From JAWPMT01 sp965267435 (GTDB lineage: Bacteria > Bacteroidota > Bacteroidia > Cytophagales > Cyclobacteriaceae): DNA of 64,000 nt. A program made the translations under genes and the position numbers. The DNA lies in NCBI GenBank assembly GCA_965267435.1, contig OZ253960.1, forward strand, positions 4,092,001 to 4,156,000. Reading direction: 5' to 3'. Below, piece by piece: positions 16,801-24,034 of this stretch. How positions within the stretch are numbered: the first letter of the stretch is position 1; each line of letters begins with the position of its first letter. The notes beneath the pieces are model-generated. The model searched no databases. It was not told where the DNA came from and saw only the letters and a list, made by a program, of their open reading frames with translations.

Positions 16801-17068
16801 CCGATTAAAAGAAGGTATCGACCTGAAAACGGCCATCATCGAAGCGGGCGCTGTGCGCACCACGCCGATCTTACTAACTACCGGCGCCGTGGTCATCGGC
16901 GCATCTATTATTCTGTTCGACCCCATCTTCCAGGGACTGGCCATCTCTTTGGTCGCCGGGGCCATAGTATCCACGATGCTCACGCTTATCGTCGTGCCGC
17001 TCATCTACTACATGACAGAAAGGAAGAAATGGGAAGGACAAGTCAATCCACAAATCGCAGAAAAATGA
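13847..17068 (+). CDS. RND efflux transporter permease
   Basis: Inner-membrane proton-driven pump of 1073 residues, the usual RND length, with twelve membrane segments in two halves and two large periplasmic loops. The paired aspartates of the proton relay are present in VGIVVDDSIII (Asp417, Asp418, matching Asp407/408 of AcrB). The GMIALAGVMVRNSVLLIDFIE block in the second half is typical. The sequence is nearer to the HAE-type drug/solvent pumps than to CusA, but specificity cannot be set. Its last four bases overlap the PII-like gene (ATGA), so the two are translationally coupled. Confidence 0.94.
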   Translation: MQEGISGKVANFFIHSKLTVLLMVALMIIGVYSSFLIPREEEPQIIVPMADVMVGYPGASPTEVESRVVKPLEKIISNIKGVEHVHSMAMNGVAVLVVQFYVGEDTERSFVKLYDELMKYRNIFPETVYEPIVKTRSIDDVPMLGLTLWSNSYDDFQLRQLAEQVTSEIEKVKDVSITKEIGGRPRELRIMVDKDKMAENGVDVLSVMQMIRASNSSSQSGRFVNADAEFLLTTGQFLSSAEDVGAIVVGINNDLPVYLHQVATILDGPSKPTNYVSFGYGSATDEYANNPSIYPAVTLSVAKVKGADAMKVSDQILDKIEVLRRTLIPDEVHVEVTRNYGETASHKVSELLLHLAVAIVAVTVLVMLAMGWRGGLVVFLSVPLTFALTLFSYYMLGYTLNRITLFALVFVVGIVVDDSIIIAENMHRHFKSKRLPFAQAAIYAINEVGNPTILATFTVIAAILPMAFVSGMMGPYMSPMPIGASIAMMLSLFVALTVTPYLGFHFLREKDKRKGDETSIEEHGPGWIHKLYHRIESPFLESGVKRWAMLGITVVLLFGSVGMFFTKSVAVKMLPFDNKNEFQAVIDMPEGTTLERTAAVTAEIAQYLSTVPEVVNYQTYAGTSAPITFNGLVRHYDLRGGSNMADIQVNLLHKEHRSEASHAIATRVRPDVQKIATRYGANVKIVEVPPGPPVLSTLVAEVYGPDYDEQIKVAEQVKTIIENTQDVVDVDWYVEAGQTEYKLDVDHEKAMMYGVVPQQVVGNLTYLIGSHPVGTLYDEHVENPVEIVFALHDEEQAGIDLVQNLKVKGGRGMVPVRDIVTVNEETLQSTIYRKDQRRVVYVLADMAGELESPAYAILGMTEKLQGMDLPAGYNVSELYMSQPEEESDFAVKWDGEWQITLEVFRDLGGAFLVVIIVIYMLIVGWFQNFKTPIVMMLAIPLSLIGIVLGHWLLGAFFTATSFIGMIALAGVMVRNSVLLIDFIEIRLKEGIDLKTAIIEAGAVRTTPILLTTGAVVIGASIILFDPIFQGLAISLVAGAIVSTMLTLIVVPLIYYMTERKKWEGQVNPQIAEK

Positions 17069-17370
17069 AATTACTGATAGTTACTGCCGTACAAGCCTTC
17101 CATGAGGATATCAGAGCCATCTTGAAAGAAGCCGGTATCAAGGCCTATTCACACCTGGGTGTCACAGGCTACAAAGAACTCGCTGAAGAGTCACAAGACA
17201 GCAACTGGTTCGCCCCCTCTGGCGGCGAGCACCAGTCAGCCATGTTTTATGCTTTCGTGGACGAGGAGCTCGCAGATACCATGCTGGCCTCCGTTGTCGC
17301 CCTCAACGACAAGCAGAAAACACATTCGCACGTGCATGCTGCCGTGTTGGAAATCAACAAAATCGTCTAG
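17065..17370 (+). CDS. PII-like small signalling protein linked to the RND pump
   Basis: 101-residue protein that I assign to the wider PII superfamily from its length and predicted ferredoxin-like order: an initial strand MKLLIVTAVQ, a helix (EDIRAILKEAGI), a loop region with SGGEHQSAMFYAFVDEE in place of the T-loop, a second helix and a final strand THSHVHAAVLEI. PII-like proteins of uncertain ligand are known next to RND pumps of the CusA type. The start at 17065 overlaps the permease stop by four bases. Possible role: trimeric sensor that modulates the pump. The His-rich C-terminus (HSHVH) could bind metal; this is inference. Confidence 0.7.
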   Translation: MKLLIVTAVQAFHEDIRAILKEAGIKAYSHLGVTGYKELAEESQDSNWFAPSGGEHQSAMFYAFVDEELADTMLASVVALNDKQKTHSHVHAAVLEINKIV

Positions 17371-17384
17371 TAAACCCTGAAAAA

Positions 17385-17570
17385 ATGAGAAATAGAATAG
17401 TGCACGCGGTCGCGGGAATCTTCATTTTGATCAGCCTCTTCCTGGCCCTTTTTGTCAATGAAAATTGGTTGTGGTTCACTGCCTTTGTCGGTGCGAACCT
17501 GCTGCAATCGTCATTCACCAGGTGGTGTTTGTTGAGTGACTTGCTGGCCCGATTTGGCATGCAGGATTGA
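17385..17570 (+). CDS. DUF2892 (YgaP-type) small membrane protein
   Basis: 61-residue protein with two hydrophobic segments and the N-terminal MRNRIVHAVAG pattern typical of DUF2892 proteins, which in other bacteria occur alone or fused to rhodaneses (as in YgaP). It lies 14 bases after the PII-like gene and closes the efflux operon; a perfect 11-bp hairpin follows. Its link to rhodanese proteins fits the CstB-like gene 166 bases downstream. Confidence 0.75.
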   Translation: MRNRIVHAVAGIFILISLFLALFVNENWLWFTAFVGANLLQSSFTRWCLLSDLLARFGMQD

Positions 17571-17582
17571 GCGGTGAGGACG

Positions 17583-17607
17583 GGATTCCTTCCTCCGGAA
17601 GGAATCC
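17583..17607 (+). terminator. Hairpin after the efflux operon
   Basis: Perfect 11-bp stem (GGATTCCTTCC/GGAAGGAATCC) with a 3-base loop. Only a weak T-rich sequence follows, so it may be a transcript-end stabiliser rather than a classic terminator. Confidence 0.55.
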
Positions 17608-17660
17608 TAATTTCCTATACTTGCCATCACCTCGCCACATGATTTAGATCATGTTCCGAC

Positions 17661-17676
17661 TGTAACATAAGTAACA
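17661..17676. promoter_or_regulatory. Palindromic operator 4 (TGTAAC-N4-GTAACA)
   Basis: Same 16-bp site as before the efflux operon, with one half-site mismatch. Its centre is 30.5 bases before the -7 box at 17699, so about -43 from the start of transcription, as for operator 2. Confidence 0.6.
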
Positions 17677-17698
17677 GACTTCTAGGTAGTTAAGCTCG

Positions 17699-17706
17699 TA
17701 AATTTG
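17699..17706 (+). promoter_or_regulatory. -7 box of the CstB-like gene
   Basis: TAAATTTG, an exact match to TAnnTTTG. The -33 region has no TTTG and overlaps operator 4, suggesting activator-dependent transcription. Confidence 0.65.
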
Positions 17707-17736
17707 TTTAGAAATCAACGAACAAATACGTACCTT

Positions 17737-19146
17737 ATGAAGATAGAGCAGATTTACACAGGCTGCCTGGCTGAAGCCGCCTACTACATCGAGTCCAATG
17801 GCGAAGTCGCTATTGTCGACCCTCTTCGTGAAGTCACCCCTTACCTCGACAGGGCCCAGGAGACAGGCGCCAAGATCAAGTATGTCCTCGAGACACATTT
17901 CCATGCCGACTTCGTTTCTGGCCACCTTGACCTCGCCAGAAAGACCGGAGCCACGATCGTGTTTGGCCCCACTGCTCAACCCAACTTCGAAGCGCACGTG
18001 GCACTGGATGGAGAGGAGCTGCCACTAGGGAATATTAAGCTGAAAGTGCTTCACACGCCTGGCCACACCATGGAGTCCTCGACCTTCCTCCTGATAGATG
18101 AGCATGGAACGGAGCAAGCCATCTTCACAGGTGATACATTGTTCATTGGCGATGTAGGCCGGCCGGACCTGGCCGTAAAGTCGGACTTATCCCGCGAAGA
18201 CCTCGCCGGGCACCTTTTCGACTCCCTACGAAACAAGATCATGCCTTTGCACGACGACGTGGTCATCTATCCCGGTCATGGTGCAGGATCCGCTTGTGGT
18301 AAGAACATGAGCAAAGAGACCTCCGACACGCTGGGTCGACAGAAGATGTTCAACTATGCGTTGCGTGAGGATATGACCAAAGAAGAGTTTATCAAAGAAG
18401 TCACCGAGGGCCTCGTCGAACCACCACAATACTTTCCAAAGAATACTGTGATGAATAGGATGGGCTATGAGAGTATTGATGAGGCCCTCGAGCGTGGCGT
18501 CGTAGCCCTGGATCCCCGTCAGTTTCGGGATTATGCAGAACGCGACGATGCCCTCATCCTCGACACCAGGCACTCTCAGGCATACATCGAGGATCACATC
18601 CCCGGATCCGTCTGGATCGGTATCGACGACAACTTTGCCCCCTGGGTGGGCGCGTTGATCCCTGATCTGCAGCAGAAGATCATCTTCCTCGCCGACAAAG
18701 GCCGAGAGCAAGAGGTGGTGATTCGACTGGCACGCGTCGGTTATGATTTCGCACTCGGCTACCTCGAGGCAGGTATCAGCGCCTGGAAGGCCGCCGACTT
18801 TGAGACGGACCAGTTGGAGTCCATCACGGCAGCGTCTTTCGCCGAGAGAGCCAAAAGCAGTCACCTCAACGTACTCGATGTGCGCAAAGCCAGTGAATAC
18901 ACCTCTCAGCACATGGACGGCGCGATCAACTTCCCGCTGGACTTCATCAACAAAAACATGGATCAGGTAGACAGCTTCAACAAATACTACCTGCATTGCC
19001 TGGGAGGTTATCGATCGGTGATCGCTGCATCCATCCTCAAGGCCCGCGGCTTCGACCACGTCGTCAATGTCGAAGGCGGCTTCAGAGAGATGAAAAAGCA
19101 AGACATCTCCTTTACGGAATTCAAGGAACCAATCTCTATGCTCTGA
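17737..19146 (+). CDS. CstB-like persulfide dioxygenase with two rhodanese domains
   Basis: 469-residue cytoplasmic enzyme with three domains: an ETHE1-like metallo-beta-lactamase fold (about 1-245) and two rhodanese domains. The non-heme iron motif is present (H54-F-H56-A-D58 in THFHADFVSGH). The first rhodanese lacks its catalytic Cys (IIFLADKGRE), while the second has Cys421 in HCLGGYRS. This MBL-pseudorhodanese-rhodanese order is that of CstB, which oxidises persulfides and forms thiosulfate or sulfite. The ATG at 17737 is 31 bases after the -7 box; a longer frame from 17704 would start inside the promoter. It is monocistronic, with a terminator at 19176. Confidence 0.92.
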   Translation: MKIEQIYTGCLAEAAYYIESNGEVAIVDPLREVTPYLDRAQETGAKIKYVLETHFHADFVSGHLDLARKTGATIVFGPTAQPNFEAHVALDGEELPLGNIKLKVLHTPGHTMESSTFLLIDEHGTEQAIFTGDTLFIGDVGRPDLAVKSDLSREDLAGHLFDSLRNKIMPLHDDVVIYPGHGAGSACGKNMSKETSDTLGRQKMFNYALREDMTKEEFIKEVTEGLVEPPQYFPKNTVMNRMGYESIDEALERGVVALDPRQFRDYAERDDALILDTRHSQAYIEDHIPGSVWIGIDDNFAPWVGALIPDLQQKIIFLADKGREQEVVIRLARVGYDFALGYLEAGISAWKAADFETDQLESITAASFAERAKSSHLNVLDVRKASEYTSQHMDGAINFPLDFINKNMDQVDSFNKYYLHCLGGYRSVIAASILKARGFDHVVNVEGGFREMKKQDISFTEFKEPISML

Positions 19147-19175
19147 TTGGAAATAAGGTTGCGTTTGTTCTAAAG

Positions 19176-19201
19176 GCCCCACGAAGTGTGGGGCTTTTTT
19201 T
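19176..19201 (+). terminator. Rho-independent terminator
   Basis: 7-bp stem GCCCCAC/GTGGGGC with loop GAAGT, followed by seven T, directly after the CstB-like gene. Confidence 0.9.
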
Positions 19202-19392
19202 GTTTGGGGCGCCCCACCACCATGGCCTTGCGACTAGCCCTGCGCCAGCGGGGCAGCCGCCGTCTTCGCAGGTATCTGCGGTGCGAAGAATCTTCGGAGC
19301 AAGTCACGAACGACGACCTCCCAATCAATTACCTGAGACAAAGTGCCACATCACCGACCAAACAAATCGGAGTCGACAACGATTAAAGACTC

Positions 19393-20295
19393 ATGAAAAA
19401 ACTTGCCCCAGCGCTCTTCGGCATCGCTTTATCCCTTAGCTGTAGTCAGCCATCCTCCCCTCCAGAAGTTTGCTACCAACCCCTCTTACTGTATATCGCG
19501 CTGGACGGCCCCGGCAATTTCAACATTTACAAAAATGACCTAAACGGAGGCGAGATGCTGTTGACCGACAATCCCAGTTGGGACTATGCTCCACTTTGGA
19601 ACCAGGAGGCCAATTCCTTCACTTACTACGCCTACGTCAGCGACACTTTCCGTATCCTCCGCAAAGGTCTTGATGGCAAGGATTTGCCCCTGGACATCTA
19701 TGACCTGCAGGAATACAACCTGTCGCCCAACAACCAGCGGGTGGTGAGTGAGGTCAGTGTAGGGGATTTTCGCAAGCTGGTAATCAGTGACATCACCGGT
19801 GACAATCGCTACGACATCACTCCGGACACGAGCTACAATGGGCGTGCGAAGTGGTCACCCGATTCGCAGAAAATCGCCTACATCTCCGATCGCGATGGCA
19901 ACAATGAAGTGTACATCTACGATCTCGAGACGAAACAATCAAGCAGGCTCACTACCAACACGACCAGCGAAAAGTACCTGAGTTGGGCTCCGGACAGCGA
20001 GCGACTCCTTTACAGCACGGAGTACTATGAAGAGGGGAAACCAGATCACAACGACCTCTTCGTGATCAACACGACGACTCGTGCCACCACACAGATTACC
20101 GACAATGCTTTTGAAGACAGTGAGGTCGCCTGGTCACCTTTGGGAGATCGCATTGCCTTCCATTCGAAGCGCGACAGCGTCGATCACATTTTCACCATGA
20201 ATCCTGACGGCTCGGACGTCCGGCAAATCACAACAGCTAGCAAATACCATGGGGAACCTAACTGGGCATTGATCGAAGTGCCTTGCGGCGATTGA
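19393..20295 (+). CDS. TolB-like beta-propeller lipoprotein
   Basis: 300-residue lipoprotein (signal MKKLAPALFGIALSLSC) composed almost entirely of TolB/WD40-like (PD40) repeats. Clear blades are WSPDSQKIAYISDRDGNNEV, WAPDSERLLYST and WSPLGDRIAFHSKRD, followed by IFTMNPDGSDVRQIT. Such proteins bind peptides or other proteins in the periplasm. There is no TolB N-terminal domain and no Pal or TolA neighbour, so it is not TolB itself. It stands alone between a terminator and a convergent gene. Confidence 0.88.
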   Translation: MKKLAPALFGIALSLSCSQPSSPPEVCYQPLLLYIALDGPGNFNIYKNDLNGGEMLLTDNPSWDYAPLWNQEANSFTYYAYVSDTFRILRKGLDGKDLPLDIYDLQEYNLSPNNQRVVSEVSVGDFRKLVISDITGDNRYDITPDTSYNGRAKWSPDSQKIAYISDRDGNNEVYIYDLETKQSSRLTTNTTSEKYLSWAPDSERLLYSTEYYEEGKPDHNDLFVINTTTRATTQITDNAFEDSEVAWSPLGDRIAFHSKRDSVDHIFTMNPDGSDVRQITTASKYHGEPNWALIEVPCGD

Positions 20296-20602
20296 CTGTT
20301 GGCTGGGCTACCGACACCAAAAGGTGATGACATTTTGAAGAAGTCGCCCTATCCTCCGTCATTCGATGAATTGACTTTTGGACAACAAACCATAAAGAAG
20401 CGACTGCTAAAGTCTTAGTGATCCGTGATTTGTGACTAGTGGCTTACTGTAGAAGAATCTGTACCCCGCCAGGGATTATATATTCTCTTCTCCTAAAAAA
20501 ACTAATCACTAAATCACTAATCACCTCACTGCGAGAAATAGGGCCTATTAATTTCTAGCCAACTAAGGCACTCGATAATAAACTATGTTATCAACAAAGA
20601 AA
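20296..20602. other. Convergent intergenic region with short repeats
   Basis: 307 bases between convergent genes. It contains imperfect repeats of AATCACTA around 20510-20525 and a similar AGTGATCCGTGATTTGTGAC near 20418, of the low-complexity kind common between Bacteroidota genes. I see no gene, tRNA or clear terminator. Confidence 0.5.
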
Positions 20603-21475
20603 CTAAACCAGGCAGCAACGCTTGTATTTCTTGCCACTGCCACACGGGCAGGGTTCGTTGCGTGACGGCTCGGGCGCATTCTCGAAGGTGGATGGATCGA
20701 TATCCATCGACCGATCCTGCCGGAAGACTTCACTCAGCATTTCATACAGTTTCGGGTGTTTCTTCTGCAGAAGATCAGGTCGCTCAAAAAAGTACTCGCT
20801 GGCCACGGCAAAAAACTCCTGCCGATTGTAGGCCCCGTACCCGTCGATGTCCGATTCTTCTGCGACGATCTCCCCAATCTTCTTGTGTACGAAGTCTAGC
20901 CACAGGGGGCTCTGCTCATCGTCAATACCAGGGGGGATGCCGTCGATCCAGCCATCCTCGCCATCGAACAGATGGACAAATTCGTGAATGCCCACATTGC
21001 GCTTGTCGGTGGCATTGTCAAAGCCGTGGTGAAGGGCCGGCTTGGACAGGATGACCTTGCCTCGCATGGCCCCACTACCCACCATGCCGGTGATGATTTC
21101 TCGCTTACTGCGGATCTTGAAGTTGCGATCGAAGGAGTCCGGGTACAATAGGACCTCTGTAAGCCCATCGTAGGTCCAGGTGGGGAACCCAAAAAGCGGA
21201 ATGACGGCACTGCTCGCTACGAGCAACCGGTCCTGCAGTGTGACGTCCACTTTGACACCGGTGATGCGTACTTCAGATAGGAAGTTCTGGACATCTGACT
21301 CAAACTGGCGCTGTTGATCTTCAGTAAGATTTTTGTAAAAATTGACGCGATGTGCGAGTATGTGCCTCCACTTCTCCGGTGTACTGATAAGGTGGGCGTG
21401 CTTCTTCTGTCTCCGGCGCTTTCTGGCAAAGAAAAACGCCAATGCTCCCAAAATACCTGATACTACTACGGGCAT
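20603..21475 (-). CDS. MtfA-like zinc peptidase with C-terminal SEC-C motif
   Basis: 290-residue protein. A short N-terminal membrane segment (about 3-18) is followed by a basic stretch and a zincin domain of the MtfA (Mlc titration factor A/DUF980) family with HEFVH in GIHEFVHLFDGEDG, near residue 163, providing two zinc ligands and the catalytic Glu. The last 20 residues form a SEC-C zinc motif (EPCPCGSGKKYKRCC), as at the end of SecA, where it binds SecB and ribosomes. MtfA in E. coli is an aminopeptidase that interacts with the repressor Mlc; the SEC-C tail and membrane anchor suggest a different partner here. Confidence 0.88.
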   Translation of the reverse strand: MPVVVSGILGALAFFFARKRRRQKKHAHLISTPEKWRHILAHRVNFYKNLTEDQQRQFESDVQNFLSEVRITGVKVDVTLQDRLLVASSAVIPLFGFPTWTYDGLTEVLLYPDSFDRNFKIRSKREIITGMVGSGAMRGKVILSKPALHHGFDNATDKRNVGIHEFVHLFDGEDGWIDGIPPGIDDEQSPLWLDFVHKKIGEIVAEESDIDGYGAYNRQEFFAVASEYFFERPDLLQKKHPKLYEMLSEVFRQDRSMDIDPSTFENAPEPSRNEPCPCGSGKKYKRCCLV

Positions 21476-21540
21476 AACTCAGTCAAAACACTTGTCTACA
21501 GCGCGATAAATTGCAATATAACGCAACAAACGCATATATT

Positions 21541-21572
21541 ACACGTGTGGTTTATATGAAAACAACACGTGT
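21541..21572. promoter_or_regulatory. Paired ACACGTGT palindromes before the toxin-antitoxin genes
   Basis: Two perfect 8-bp palindromes (21541-21548 and 21565-21572) with start-to-start spacing of 24 bases, directly upstream of the antitoxin start at 21575. This is the arrangement expected for antitoxin-mediated autorepression. Confidence 0.65.
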
Positions 21573-21574
21573 AG

Positions 21575-21841
21575 ATGCGAACAAAACTCACACTTACGTT
21601 GGAGCAACAGCTCATTGAAAAAGCAAAAGAGTATGCCGCCGAACAGGGGACAAGCCTTTCAGAAATGGTGACAAACTACTTTTCTGCCCTTACAGCTGGG
21701 TCAAAAACCAAATCTGGTGGCAAAATAGCAAGCCGCACGTCCAAGTTGAGAGGTGTATTGAAAAGTGCTGGTGACATTGATTATAAGAAGGCCCTGGAGG
21801 AGGAAATGATAAAAAAACATCTTGGAAAAGATTTTCATTGA
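21575..21841 (+). CDS. Antitoxin of a PIN-type toxin-antitoxin pair (DUF6364-like)
   Basis: 88-residue protein with an N-terminal ribbon-helix-helix-like segment (KLTLTLEQQLIEKAKEYAAE then GTSLSEMVTNYF), suited to DNA binding at the two palindromes upstream, and a basic linker followed by a C-terminal helix that would block the toxin. The PIN gene overlaps its end by 20 bases. The family assignment (DUF6364) comes from the N-terminal pattern and the partner. Confidence 0.85.
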   Translation: MRTKLTLTLEQQLIEKAKEYAAEQGTSLSEMVTNYFSALTAGSKTKSGGKIASRTSKLRGVLKSAGDIDYKKALEEEMIKKHLGKDFH

Positions 21842-22235
21842 CTCCGACGTGATACTCGACTTGCTGCTGGAGAGGCAACCTTTTGTGCAACAATCAGCTG
21901 TGGTCATGGAAATGGCTGAGCTTGGCGAAATAGAGGGATACGCTTCCAGCTTGTCGATGAATAATATCTACTACCTGACTCGAAAGGTCATCGGTACGAA
22001 GAAAGCTCGGGAAGTAATCGACCTCCTAATTGACTACCTGAAGATCGTGGGTATAGGAGAGGCAGAAGTCCGACAGGCACTAAAGAGCGACATCCAGGAT
22101 TTCGAAGATGCCCTCCAGCATGCCGCCGCACAAACCATTGAAGGGTTGAGCATGCTCGTCACGAGGAACACCAAAGACTACAAAAAAGCTACAGTGGTAG
22201 TGACCACACCGGCAGCATATCTTGAGTCTCTTTGA
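21822..22235 (+). CDS. PIN-domain toxin (VapC-like ribonuclease)
   Basis: 137-residue PIN nuclease. The acidic site is visible: Asp in IFIDSDVILDLLLER near the N-terminus, Glu/Asp in the central SDIQDFEDALQHAAA, and the TRNTKDYKKATV segment near the end. Such toxins cleave tRNA or other RNA when the antitoxin is degraded. The frame starts at a TTG (21822) inside the antitoxin gene; no ATG gives the complete first strand, so a TTG start with coupled translation is likely. Confidence 0.87.
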   Translation: MEKIFIDSDVILDLLLERQPFVQQSAVVMEMAELGEIEGYASSLSMNNIYYLTRKVIGTKKAREVIDLLIDYLKIVGIGEAEVRQALKSDIQDFEDALQHAAAQTIEGLSMLVTRNTKDYKKATVVVTTPAAYLESL

Positions 22236-22674
22236 CGATCGACAGTATAATAATCCAAGCCAACGTCCCCAAAAACCTTGCGGTTGTAACATCCCTGCTG
22301 GCCCGGCTCAATGCTAAGTGCAGACAATCATTCCTTGCCTCCTTCGAGAGCCTCCATCGGCCGCCAAAGGCTAGCCGACGGCGCGGCAGGATGACAAAGG
22401 AAACAGAATCAAGCCTTAACTGGCCGGGCTTAGGGTGCCCCAATGTTCTGAAGTTGAGCGGTTGTCTAGCCATTCTCATAAGCAACCCCTCTAAGGTCAT
22501 GCTGACAAAGGAAGCATCTATTCACATAGATCGACGATCGTCCAACCATGGTCAATAGATTTCACTGGCCGTGCGCTTCCTAACGTCAAAATGACATTGC
22601 TTTTGAGAATGGCTTTCGGGTTCTCTTAACTTATTAATAGCATTGAGGGGTGCCCCGCTTAGGGGTGCCTGTCT
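22236..22674. repeat. REP-like intergenic repeat cluster left of the IS element
   Basis: 439 bases without a credible gene. It holds pieces of repeats typical of Bacteroidota intergenic DNA: GTCATGCTGACAAAGGAAGC near 22497, GGGCTTAGGGTGCCCC near 22428, and GGGGTGCCCCGCTTAGGGGT at the IS border. The last two have counterparts on the right side of the IS (24090-24115), so the element landed inside a repeat cluster. Confidence 0.55.
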
Positions 22675-22712
22675 TGTCCTGAAATAGGTTTACACAATTG
22701 TGATAAACCGAA

Positions 22713-23117
22713 ATGGATGAAAACGAGAATGGAAGAATTCGACATGGCGGCGAGATAAGCATTTCTGAGCGCCACATAATGATCCAGGAATATCTTGCTG
22801 GAGGTTATACCAAGCGAGAGATCTGGTACAAGTACACAGGCAAGAAGGAAGAGCACGGAGCGATATTGAAGTGGATGAGAATGTATGGCTACGTCGATGA
22901 TGTCCCCAGAAGAAGACATACCTTTAATGTTCCGATCAACTATTATCCAATGGACGAATCTGACGATCTGGATAAGTCTGAGTTGCTTGCCAAAATCAAG
23001 CGACTTGAAAGGGAACTTCAGGATTCTAAGCTGAAGGAAGAAGGCTATCGTATGATGATCGAGATAGCGGAGAAGGACTTCAAAATACCTATCAGAAAAA
23101 AGCCCGGCACCAAGTAA
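22713..23117 (+). CDS. IS3-family OrfA (DNA-binding subunit)
   Basis: 134-residue transposase subunit. An N-terminal helix-turn-helix region (SERHIMIQEYLAGGYTKREIWYKYTG) recognises the IS ends, and a leucine-zipper-like coil lies near residues 92-115 (ELLAKIKRLERELQDSKLKEEG). The slippery heptamer A-AAA-AAG lies at 23096-23102, just before the stop, in the correct frame for programmed -1 frameshifting into OrfB. Confidence 0.88.
   Translation: MDENENGRIRHGGEISISERHIMIQEYLAGGYTKREIWYKYTGKKEEHGAILKWMRMYGYVDDVPRRRHTFNVPINYYPMDESDDLDKSELLAKIKRLERELQDSKLKEEGYRMMIEIAEKDFKIPIRKKPGTK
23096..23102 (+). promoter_or_regulatory. Programmed -1 frameshift site of the IS3 element
   Basis: Heptamer A-AAA-AAG in the OrfA frame (codons AGA-AAA-AAG). 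After a -1 slip, reading continues without a stop into the OrfB frame and yields the OrfAB transposase. Confidence 0.75.
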
Positions 23118-23161
23118 TTACGACCTTAAAGGACAGACACCCTCGTATCGCTCTGGGACGA

Positions 23162-24034
23162 TTGTGTCCATTATTTGGTATCACCAGACAATCCTATTAC
23201 CAGCACTACTGGCATCAGCAAACGACCAGGTTTGAAGAGGAGCTGGTCATTCGAGAGGTCTTAAGACTCCGACAAACTCATCGTAGAATGGGAGGTAGGA
23301 AGCTCTACGAGTTGCTGGAACCCTTCATGCTTGAGCATCAAATCAAGATGGGCAGAGATGCGCTATTTGATGTCTTATCCTCTCGTAATCTGTTAGTTAA
23401 GCGTAGAAAAAGAAGAGTGGTTACTACACAATCCTTTCATTGGCTGCGGAAGTACCCCAACCAGATTCGAGAGTTTGTGCCTCGTAAGCCCAACGAGCTT
23501 TGGGTAAGCGACATCACATATTGGAAAATTGAATCTGGACATTTGTACATCAGCTTTGTCACTGATGCTTATTCGAGAAAGATCGTCGGCTACCATGTAG
23601 CGGATACGCTAGAATCAATTGAAACAGTCCAAGCATTGCGTATGGCCATTGACAACAGTGAGGGATCACTTAACAACTTGATCCATCATTCAGATCGAGG
23701 TATCCAATACTGCTCATCTACATACGTGTCGCTTTTGGAGAAACATGGAATCGGTATATCAATGACCGAGAATGGTGATCCTTTGGAGAACCCAATAGCC
23801 GAACGAGTCAATGGTATCATTAAGAATGAATATCTGGACTGCTATCAAGTAGGTACGCTACCCGTAGCTAAGCAGCTGCTGGATCGTGTCATCGAAGTAT
23901 ACAATAATGAAAGACCCCACATGAGCCTGGGACAACTGACACCAGACCAAGTCCACGCAGAAGCCTTAGAGACTGAAAAACTATGGAAAAAACGAGTGTT
24001 TGTAAATCGATTACAGGACTATCGAAAATTGTAA
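23162..24034 (+). CDS. IS3-family OrfB transposase catalytic domain
   Basis: 290 residues from the first internal start, though the natural product is probably the OrfAB fusion and the frame is open from 23102. It contains the HTH_21 region (HRRMGGRKLYELL) and the rve integrase core with the triad D (WVSDITYW), D (HHSDRGIQY) and E (NPIAERVNG), followed by YNNERPHMSLG. All three catalytic residues are intact. It catalyses excision and circle-mediated integration of the element. Confidence 0.92.
   Translation: MCPLFGITRQSYYQHYWHQQTTRFEEELVIREVLRLRQTHRRMGGRKLYELLEPFMLEHQIKMGRDALFDVLSSRNLLVKRRKRRVVTTQSFHWLRKYPNQIREFVPRKPNELWVSDITYWKIESGHLYISFVTDAYSRKIVGYHVADTLESIETVQALRMAIDNSEGSLNNLIHHSDRGIQYCSSTYVSLLEKHGIGISMTENGDPLENPIAERVNGIIKNEYLDCYQVGTLPVAKQLLDRVIEVYNNERPHMSLGQLTPDQVHAEALETEKLWKKRVFVNRLQDYRKL

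Noticed and set aside
22232..22558. 108-residue ORF after the PIN toxin
   Set aside because: It runs across REP-like repeats, has no domain, and its frame overlaps the opposite-strand ORF of equal quality.
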